Source of the DNA: Anaerolineae bacterium
GTDB taxonomy: Bacteria; Chloroflexota; Anaerolineae; Aggregatilineales; Phototrophicaceae
Length of the DNA stretch: 45,613 nt
Direction: 5' to 3'
Assembly (NCBI GenBank): GCA_022823945.1
Contig: JAJEBK010000023.1
Coordinates: 1-45,613 of the forward strand
The notes under the pieces are model-generated. The model ran no database searches, was not told the DNA's origin, and saw nothing but the letters and a program-made list of their open reading frames with translations. This document shows positions 40,026-45,613 of this stretch, in pieces. Every line of letters begins with the position of its first letter. The first letter of the stretch is position 1. The translations under genes were made by a program, and so were the position numbers.

Positions 40026-40799
40026 ATGATCACCGGCATCGATCATCTCGTCATCGCGGCGCATTCGCTGGAACGCGCTATTGAGCGGTATCGCAGCCTG
40101 GGATTCAGTGTCATTGAAGGCGGTCGGCACGCTCATGGCTCGTATAACGCGCTGATTGGATTCGCTGATGGCAGTTATATTGAGTTGCTGGGTTTCTATG
40201 AAGAGGTGCCGACACATCCCTGGTGGGATTTGCTGCAAGCGCGCGGCGGCGGATTGATCGACTTCTGCATGGCCACCGATGACATCCACGCCGACCAACA
40301 GGCTTTATTGGAAGCCGGTGTATCGACCAGCGATCTGTACGAAGGTGGACGCGAGAGACCAGACGGTTATGTCGTTAAATGGATCAACAACAAGGTCGAG
40401 GGCGAATTCCAGGGGCGCATCCCATTCATCATAGAAGATGTTACCCCGCGCGAAGAGCGTCTGCCGGCCGAACGCGCGCATGCCAACGGAGTCACCGGCA
40501 TTGATTGCCTGACGCTAGCCGTGGACGACCTGCGGCCTGTGCCGATCATGGCGGGCTTGATGGGTGGCGTCTCCGGGCAGTATGTGCGATACGATAAACT
40601 CCGTGCGAGCGGCACGCGGCTGTCGGTGGGCGGGCACACGTTGGAATACTTGCTGCCGCATGACAAGCCGGGTCCACTGGCGGAGCACCTGGCGAGAAAT
40701 GCGCCCGTGCCTTTTGCCGTGAGCTTTAAGACGACAAAGGTGGCGCAGACTTTTGAGCCGGCGGCGACGGCAGGCCTGCGCATGTCGTTTGTGCGCTGA
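40026..40799 (+). CDS. VOC superfamily protein (glyoxalase-like, PF13468 type)
   Basis: 257 residues from ATG 40026, with AAAGGAG six bases upstream. The N-terminal half (GIDHLVIAAHSLERAIERYR, IGFADGSYIELLGF) and the C-terminal half (GIDCLTLAVDDLRPV, LSVGGHTLEYLLP) are each a beta-alpha-beta-beta-beta VOC module. They resemble the glyoxalase-like domain family 3, where His and Glu pairs bind a metal. His7 in IDHLVIA and Glu in YIELLGF are candidate ligands. The reaction is unknown; members include dioxygenase and isomerase relatives. It follows map by 28 bases and is likely co-transcribed. Confidence 0.8.
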   Translation: MITGIDHLVIAAHSLERAIERYRSLGFSVIEGGRHAHGSYNALIGFADGSYIELLGFYEEVPTHPWWDLLQARGGGLIDFCMATDDIHADQQALLEAGVSTSDLYEGGRERPDGYVVKWINNKVEGEFQGRIPFIIEDVTPREERLPAERAHANGVTGIDCLTLAVDDLRPVPIMAGLMGGVSGQYVRYDKLRASGTRLSVGGHTLEYLLPHDKPGPLAEHLARNAPVPFAVSFKTTKVAQTFEPAATAGLRMSFVR

Positions 40800-40870
40800 T
40801 TCTCTATGCCGTTCCCCCACAGAGTCGCAGGGAACGTGGAGTGGCGAATTTGCTGGATGCGCGCTGCTTT

Positions 40871-40985
40871 GCCCCCACCCCAAACCCCTCCCCCAAAATG
40901 AGGGAGGGGCTTCAAAACCTACTGAATCGCTGAAAAACTCCCCTTCCCTCGTTCTGGGGGAAGGGGCCCGGGGGATGGGGGCAGA
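40871..40985. repeat. Dispersed GC-rich non-coding repeat, family A, copy 2
   Basis: It matches the complement of 6902-7002 over about 100 bases, blocks in the same order. It occupies most of the 223-base gap between the convergent VOC and recD2 genes. Just before it CGTTCCC/GGGAACG (40810-40836) forms a seven-base hairpin with no T-run. Nothing coding is seen. Confidence 0.65.
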
Positions 40986-41022
40986 GTTGTCAACTCCACA
41001 AAATCACCACTCCCGCGATTTG

Positions 41023-43227
41023 TTACACTCGCAATCTGTGAAGCAGGCCGCTGTGCCGCTGGGCTACTTTGTTGTTGTCGACAGCGATTTTCAGCGCGCG
41101 GCGTGTGCCCACCAGCACGACCAGTCGCTTGGCGCGGGTGATGGCGGTATAGATCAAATTGCGCTGCAGCATCATCCAGTGCTGTGTCAAGATCGGCATG
41201 ACCACGGCTGGATATTCCGAGCCTTGCGAGCGGTGCGTGCTGATGCAATAGGCGTGCATCAAATTGTCCAGGTCCATCGCTTCGTAGTTGACCAGCTTGC
41301 CATCCATGGAAATCTGCAAGCTCTTGTCCAGCGGGTCGATGCTGTGAATGAAGCCGATATCGCCGTTGAAGACATCTTTGTCATAATTGTTGCGCGTTTG
41401 CATCACCTTGTCGCCGACGCGAAAGACGCGGCTGCCCAGCTTTAGCTCGGCAGTGCGAATATCGCCATTTAACTCGGCTTGCAGGCGGCTGTTGAGGTTG
41501 TGTACGCCGGCCGCGCCGCGATACATGGGCGCGATGACCTGGATATCGCGCACGGCATCCAGTTGCTCGCGGGCTGGCAGCTTGTCGCGCACGAGCAGGA
41601 CGATCTGCTCTGCCACCGATTCGGGATCTTCGATGTTGAAGAAGAAAAAGTCTTTGCTGAGGTTGTCGGTGTAGGGCTGGGCACCTTGATTGATGCGGTG
41701 GGCGTTGCTGACGATGTGGCTGCTGTCGTCCTGGCGAAAGATCTGGTCGAGGCGCGTCACCTTGGCGATGCCGCTGTCGATGACATCGCGCAGCACATTC
41801 CCCGCCCCCACCGATGGCAACTGGTCGATATCGCCCACCAGCAGCAGATGCGCGGCTGGCTTCAAAGCGCGCAGCAAGCTGTAAAACAAGCGCAGATCGA
41901 GCATGGAGGCTTCGTCGATGACGACCATCTCGGCTGGCAGAGGATTGTCTTCATCGTGCTCGAATCCGCCCTCGTCCGGCGAGAAGACCAGCAGGCGATG
42001 GATGGTGCTGGCGTCTTTGCCGGTGGCTTCGGCCAGACGTTTGGCTGCGCGTCCAGTCGGCGAGGCCAGGCTGAATTTGTAGCCGCCCTCGTCCAGTGCG
42101 TGAATGAGCATCTGCAGGGTGGTGGTTTTGCCCGTGCCGGGACCGCCGGTCAAGACGCTAAGCTTGCTGGTCAATGCTGCGCGGACGGCATTTTGCTGCT
42201 GATGAGAAAGTTGCGCTTTGTTGCTTTCGCTCAGGTCTTTCAGATAGGCATTCCAGTCGGTATTGCGGTGATCGGCGATGATCTGGCTTTTGCACTGGGC
42301 GAGGGATGCCAGCAGACGCGCCGATTCGCTTTCCGCGCGGAAGAAATGCGGCAGATAGATGGCGTCGATCGCCCGGCCATCCGGGTCGGGTTGCAGCGTG
42401 TCCTGGCGCAGGGCATTGTGGCTGGTTTGCTCTTGCAGCGCTTGTTCCAGAGCCGCGTCGTCAGCGACATCCAACAGCTCGGCAGCTTTTTCCAGCAGCA
42501 GTTCGCGGGGGGCATAGGTATGGCCCTCTCTCGCCAATTCATTGAGCGCATACAGCAGCCCGGCGCGCAGGCGGTGCATGTCGGCGCGTCCCAAACCCAT
42601 ATTGCGGGCGATTTGGTCGGCTTTGCGAAAACCGATTAAAAAGACATCGTCCGCTAGTTGATAGGGGTTCTGGTCGATGACGAACTGGGTTGTCGCGCCA
42701 TAGCGTTCGTAAATGCGCTTGGCGATCTTCGCGCTGATGCCCAGCCCCTGCAAATAGATCATGACATTGCGCATGACGCGGTTGTCCGCCCAGATATCAA
42801 TGAGCTTTTTCGCCAGTTGTGGTTTCAGCCCGCGCACTTCATGGATGCGCTGTGGCTCTTCGTCCAGGATTTCGATGGTGCGTTCGCCGAAAGTATTGAC
42901 GATTTTCTGGGCGGTGGCTGGCCCGATGCCCTTGATGATGCCACTGCTGAGATAATTGACGATGCCTTGGGCGGTCTGCGGCGGCAGGGGAATAGCTTGC
43001 TGCGCCTGGAATTGCAAGCCGTATTGTGGGTGTGTAGTCCAGTCGCCGATGAATTGGGCGTTTTCGCCTTCGCCCAACTGGGGCATGGTGCCCACGACAG
43101 CGATGGTGCCATCACGCGCTTGTGCCCGCGGATAGCGCTGCTCTGGTTTGACCTTCAGCACCGAGTAGCCGCTGTCTTCGCTGTAGAAGGTGACGCGCTC
43201 GATGCTGCCTTCAATCTGTTCTGGCAT
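41023..43227 (-). CDS. recD2: ATP-dependent DNA helicase RecD2
   Basis: A 734-residue SF1B 5-prime to 3-prime helicase. The N-terminus PEQIEGSIERVTFYSEDSGY is the RecD2-specific start, and helix-hairpin-helix repeats (about 95-200, IKGIGPATAQKIVNTFG and LQGLGISAKIAKRIYERYG) distinguish it from RecBCD RecD. The helicase core has Walker A GGPGTGKTTTLQ (361-372), Walker B VVIDEASMLDL, a QIFRQ motif IV-type stretch, and HRSQGSEYPAVVMP plus YTAITRAKRLVVLVG at the C-terminus. ATG 43227 has GGAAGG before it; an earlier in-frame ATG would run into repeat-flanking sequence. No recB or recC is present. Its role in replication-fork and repair processing is by family. Confidence 0.92.
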   Translation of the reverse strand: MPEQIEGSIERVTFYSEDSGYSVLKVKPEQRYPRAQARDGTIAVVGTMPQLGEGENAQFIGDWTTHPQYGLQFQAQQAIPLPPQTAQGIVNYLSSGIIKGIGPATAQKIVNTFGERTIEILDEEPQRIHEVRGLKPQLAKKLIDIWADNRVMRNVMIYLQGLGISAKIAKRIYERYGATTQFVIDQNPYQLADDVFLIGFRKADQIARNMGLGRADMHRLRAGLLYALNELAREGHTYAPRELLLEKAAELLDVADDAALEQALQEQTSHNALRQDTLQPDPDGRAIDAIYLPHFFRAESESARLLASLAQCKSQIIADHRNTDWNAYLKDLSESNKAQLSHQQQNAVRAALTSKLSVLTGGPGTGKTTTLQMLIHALDEGGYKFSLASPTGRAAKRLAEATGKDASTIHRLLVFSPDEGGFEHDEDNPLPAEMVVIDEASMLDLRLFYSLLRALKPAAHLLLVGDIDQLPSVGAGNVLRDVIDSGIAKVTRLDQIFRQDDSSHIVSNAHRINQGAQPYTDNLSKDFFFFNIEDPESVAEQIVLLVRDKLPAREQLDAVRDIQVIAPMYRGAAGVHNLNSRLQAELNGDIRTAELKLGSRVFRVGDKVMQTRNNYDKDVFNGDIGFIHSIDPLDKSLQISMDGKLVNYEAMDLDNLMHAYCISTHRSQGSEYPAVVMPILTQHWMMLQRNLIYTAITRAKRLVVLVGTRRALKIAVDNNKVAQRHSGLLHRLRV

Positions 43228-43314
43228 GTGCGCCTTCCGGCCACCGGTTACGCCTGCCATCATAAACCGAATCGGCGCAGGCGTTAAGGCGGGGAATGAA
43301 TGATCCCTCCACAT

Positions 43315-43403
43315 TACCCCTCCCCCAGCCCCTCCCCGTCAGGACGGAGAGGGTAGCCAAAGCTCTTGCCTCCCCCTGACCTGTCGGGGGGACCGAGGGG
43401 GGT
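43315..43403. repeat. GC-rich hairpin repeat, family B, copy 2
   Basis: ACCCCTCCCCCAGCCCCTCC, then CGTCAGGACGGAGAGGGTAG, then TCCCCCTGACCTGTCGGGGG and GACCGAGGGGGGT, the same order and nearly the same bases as 8881-9012. Inside are hairpins CCGTC/GACGG and CCCCCTGAC/GTCGGGGG type. It lies between recD2 and the capsid gene. Confidence 0.7.
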
Positions 43404-43640
43404 GCGCATCGTTAGAATATCTCAACCCGCGAAAGAAACAACGCCAACCATAGAACGCCCGTGCTAGCTTGCATTTAAGTCGGCTGGATGGCGTCTGCCG
43501 CCCGGCGTTTACCATCGGCACGAAAGGGGCCTCAGTGCCTTGGCTGTGCTTCATAGCTGCCCACCCCTGCACCACTCGGTCGCCGCGTGTGGGGAGAGCG
43601 AGGCAGTTGCACAAAGAAACATGGAGAGAAAGGCAAGGAC
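43404..43640 (+). other. Leader region of the capsid gene, no recognised feature
   Basis: 237 bases between the family B repeat and the capsid-protease start. It contains no RNA family or integrase-type attachment site that I can recognise. The short reading frames crossing it, including one from 43469, lack ribosome-binding sites and run out of frame into the capsid gene. The promoter of the capsid unit should lie here, but I see no good -35/-10 pair. Confidence 0.4.
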
Positions 43641-45410
43641 GTGCGCGACAAGACAGTCAAAATGGTCGATGCGCCAGCCGGGCGTATCGGCGGATATTTG
43701 ATCGTTTGGGGAGAAAGCCGACAACGCGACTTGCAGGGACAGTATTTCACCCCGCAGACCGATGTCGGCTTGGATTGGTACGACCAACGTCCGGTGCTGT
43801 ATCACCATGGCCTGGATGGCTCGCTGAAGGCGGCGGTCATCGGTGTCATGGATACGCTGCGAGCGGACGACACAGGCCTGTGGGCAGAGGCGCAGCTGGA
43901 CCTGCACAAACGCTATGTGAGAGCGGTGCAGCGGCTGGTAGAGCGCGGAGTTCTCAGCTGGTCTTCGGGCAGTTTGCCGCACCTGGTCGAGGTCAACGCC
44001 GAGGGACAGATCAAACGCTGGCCCATCGTAGAAGGCAGCCTGACGCCCACGCCAGCAGAGCCACGACAGACGGATGTGCGCACCCTGCAGAGCGCCTACA
44101 AAGCGCTGGGGCTGGATATGTCGCGGCTGGGCATGGCAGAAGCTGCCACAAACGACTCATCAACCGAGAAAGGACAGGATATGACTCAACAAGCGCAGGC
44201 ACCACTCAAGCGCCTGCCAATCGTCGACGAACGCGAGGCTGCCAAGAGCGCCCGCATTGAGGTCGGCAGCGAATTTGACGCCCTGGATGCCATGGACCTG
44301 CTGCATGGCTATATGCTCTTGCGCAGCGCCAACAGCTTCCATGGCGTCAGCGAACGTTTTTCCAATGCCCTGGCGCACAAGGTCACGCGCGCCCAGCTGA
44401 AAGCCAGCAAAGCGGATGAATTGGCATACAGCACACAGACGGGCTTCGGCGACGAATGGGTGCCCGATCTGTGGAGTCAGCAGATCTGGCACAAGGCTCG
44501 CAATGACAACACCATCCTGCCGCTCTTCCAGAACATCGAAATGCCCAGCAACCCGTTCGAGCTGCCGATCGAAGGCACAGACCCGACTGTGTACTTCGTG
44601 CCAGAAACGCAGGACGAGGCGCAGTTGACGCTGGGCAGCGGCAATCCCATCCCCGACAGCAAGATCGGCAGTGGCAAGGTGACGCTGCATGCCAAGAAGC
44701 TGGCGCTGCGAGTGGGCTTCAGCAGCGAACTGGTGGAAGACGCGGTCGTGCCCGTGTTGAATATGTATCGCCAGCAGGCGGCGCGAGCCATTGCCGATGC
44801 CATCGACCATGTGCTGCTAAATGGCGATATGACCAACGCGGCGACTGGCAACATCAACAGCGACAATGCCGCCCCGCCGAGCCGCGCGAAGTACCTGGCG
44901 CTGGATGGCTTGCGTCATCTGCCACTGGTGGACAACAGCGCAAACGCCCAGGCGATGGGTGGCGCGCCGACATTGGCGAAGCTGCGGGGGACGCGCTTTT
45001 TGATGCCTGGCAAATACGCAGCCCGCCCAAGCGATCTGGCCTGGCTGGTGGATAGCGGCACCTATGCGGCGCTGCTGGGCATGGACGAATTCCTGACCAT
45101 GGACAAGGCGGGCGCGCTGGCGACGGCGCAAACGGGCCAGATCGGCTTCGTCGATGGCATCCCGGTCTTTGTCTCGGCCGAGATGCCCCTGGCAGGCGCG
45201 GCTGGCAAGGTGGGGAGCGGCACCAACAACAAGGGGCAGGCGCTGTGCGTGTATCGTCCCGGCTGGTTTGTCGGCTATCGGCGCAAGATCGCGGTGGGCG
45301 TCGAATACCTGCCCTACTATGACAGCTACCAACTGACGGCGACGGTTCGGCTGGCCTTTGTGCGCTTCGATACAGAAGTCGCCAGCTGCCTGTACAACAT
45401 CACGGTGTAA
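43641..45410 (+). CDS. Fused HK97-type prohead protease and HK97-fold major capsid protein
   Basis: 589 residues from GTG 43641 (AAGG and GGAG just upstream; another in-frame GTG is at 43587). Residues 1-145 are a prohead protease of the S78 type: GRIGGYLIVWGE, candidate catalytic His55 or His56 (VLYHHG), Ser108 or Ser109 (LSWSSGSLP) and Glu131 or Glu140 (IVEGSLTPTPAEPR). Residues about 181-262 resemble the delta scaffold region (SEFDALDAMDLLHGYMLLRS). From about 263 an HK97-fold capsid follows: TGFGDEWVPDLWSQQIW, LALRVGFSSELVEDAVVP, MYRQQAARAIADAIDHVLLN, GFVDGIPVFVSAEM and YYDSYQLTATVRLAFVRFDT. Phages usually encode these as separate genes beside portal and terminase; none is visible on either side. 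Base composition matches the chromosome. It may be a domesticated capsid or a prophage relic. Confidence 0.88.
   Translation: MRDKTVKMVDAPAGRIGGYLIVWGESRQRDLQGQYFTPQTDVGLDWYDQRPVLYHHGLDGSLKAAVIGVMDTLRADDTGLWAEAQLDLHKRYVRAVQRLVERGVLSWSSGSLPHLVEVNAEGQIKRWPIVEGSLTPTPAEPRQTDVRTLQSAYKALGLDMSRLGMAEAATNDSSTEKGQDMTQQAQAPLKRLPIVDEREAAKSARIEVGSEFDALDAMDLLHGYMLLRSANSFHGVSERFSNALAHKVTRAQLKASKADELAYSTQTGFGDEWVPDLWSQQIWHKARNDNTILPLFQNIEMPSNPFELPIEGTDPTVYFVPETQDEAQLTLGSGNPIPDSKIGSGKVTLHAKKLALRVGFSSELVEDAVVPVLNMYRQQAARAIADAIDHVLLNGDMTNAATGNINSDNAAPPSRAKYLALDGLRHLPLVDNSANAQAMGGAPTLAKLRGTRFLMPGKYAARPSDLAWLVDSGTYAALLGMDEFLTMDKAGALATAQTGQIGFVDGIPVFVSAEMPLAGAAGKVGSGTNNKGQALCVYRPGWFVGYRRKIAVGVEYLPYYDSYQLTATVRLAFVRFDTEVASCLYNITV
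44171..44183 (+). promoter_or_regulatory. Internal ribosome-binding site and ATG at the capsid start
   Basis: AAAGGA (44168-44174 region, GAGAAAGGACAGGAT) lies about seven bases before the in-frame ATG 44181, which begins MTQQAQAPLKRLPIV, the natural beginning of the capsid part. Use of this site would give a separate 409-residue capsid protein from the same gene, as in nested phage protease/capsid or scaffold genes. Confidence 0.6.
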
Positions 45411-45417
45411 GACGACA

Positions 45418-45452
45418 GGGGCGGGGGAGGGCAAGTTTCCTCCGCCCTTTTT
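45418..45452 (+). terminator. Intrinsic terminator after the capsid gene
   Basis: GGGCGG with a few extra G, then AGG, pairs with CCTCCGCCC around GCAAGTTT, followed by TTTTT. It starts seven bases after the capsid stop codon, so transcription ends with this gene. The last 160 bases of the window are AT-richer and hold no gene. Confidence 0.75.
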
Positions 45453-45613
45453 GGAATTTACTTGATACTTATATACGCTTTATGTGAAATCAGTTGAGCC
45501 TTGAAAGTTTTGGATGTCAATTTGGTATGTTGCGCGCAGAATGCGCTTAAACAGATGCGCGGTGATTTTTGTAATCAGTCGAGTTGCCAAGCCATCCACC
45601 GTTTTCGCTAGCA

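Noticed and set aside
41023..43227. RecD2 and the capsid gene as parts of one phage or defence island
   Set aside because: RecD2 is a widespread housekeeping helicase on the opposite strand, and a dispersed repeat separates the two, so no functional link is supported.
43469..44260. A 263-residue frame overlapping the capsid-protease gene
   Set aside because: It is out of frame with a clearly conserved protease domain, has no ribosome-binding site, and reads as low-complexity Arg/Gly/Ala sequence.

Overview
The window is 45.6 kb of moderately GC-rich bacterial chromosome (around 60% GC by eye). Genes are densely packed in short operons on both strands, mostly metabolic and transport functions, with many short GC-rich non-coding repeats between them. 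The gene mix suggests an Anaerolineae-like member of the Chloroflexota: form II molybdenum hydroxylase, SH3 proteins with Asp-Asn-Cys-Cys repeats, RbsABC-type sugar import, GH51 arabinofuranosidase, PlsY next to Map, and GxxExxY and CACAGAG repeats. This assignment is inference from gene content; no rRNA or phylogenetic marker tree backs it.

Layout. At 1-432 the start of an IS5-like transposase is cut by the window edge and faces an orphan C-terminal gene fragment. At 0.46-13.05 kb lies a sugar block: a YjhG-type sugar-acid dehydratase divergent from an SDR dehydrogenase; a SulP-STAS-cNMP transporter; a MOSC protein; a sugar ABC importer whose binding protein is internally duplicated; and a divergent GH51 arabinofuranosidase. 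Import, hydrolysis, oxidation and dehydration of a pentose could run in sequence here. At 13.1-19.1 kb there are three ABC exporter half-transporters. The first two look like the degenerate and consensus halves of one heterodimer, but a GxxExxY gene flanked by inverted CACCGAG repeats sits between them. A tRNA-Leu(UAA) follows. At 19.3-22.4 kb a secreted clan-A glycosidase forms an operon with two related membrane-anchored proteins. At 22.4-28.7 kb are an empty-looking copy of the CACAGAG/CACCGAG element, a class III aminotransferase, a uronate-dehydrogenase-like SDR, a polytopic membrane protein, a VapBC-type toxin-antitoxin pair and a secreted SH3/HEACH protein. At 28.7-32.6 kb are an orphan form II molybdenum hydroxylase large subunit, a rhodanese and a sugar-nucleotide epimerase. 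At 32.9-40.8 kb are a coiled-coil membrane protein, GNAT-PdxA, a secreted haloalkane-dehalogenase-like enzyme with its MerR regulator (a clear 19-bp-spacer MerR operator precedes the regulator), PlsY, Map and a VOC protein. At 41.0-43.2 kb is RecD2.

The most unusual locus is at the right end (43.6-45.4 kb): one reading frame joins an HK97-type prohead protease to an HK97-fold major capsid protein. It has an internal ribosome-binding site and ATG exactly at the capsid start, and a terminator straight after the stop. No portal, terminase, connector or tail gene is visible on either side, so it looks like a free-standing, self-processing capsid unit, either domesticated (encapsulin-like) or a prophage relic. 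The window ends 200 bases later, so phage genes further out cannot be excluded.

All functions are read from sequence motifs without searches. Start codons were chosen from ribosome-binding sites where visible.
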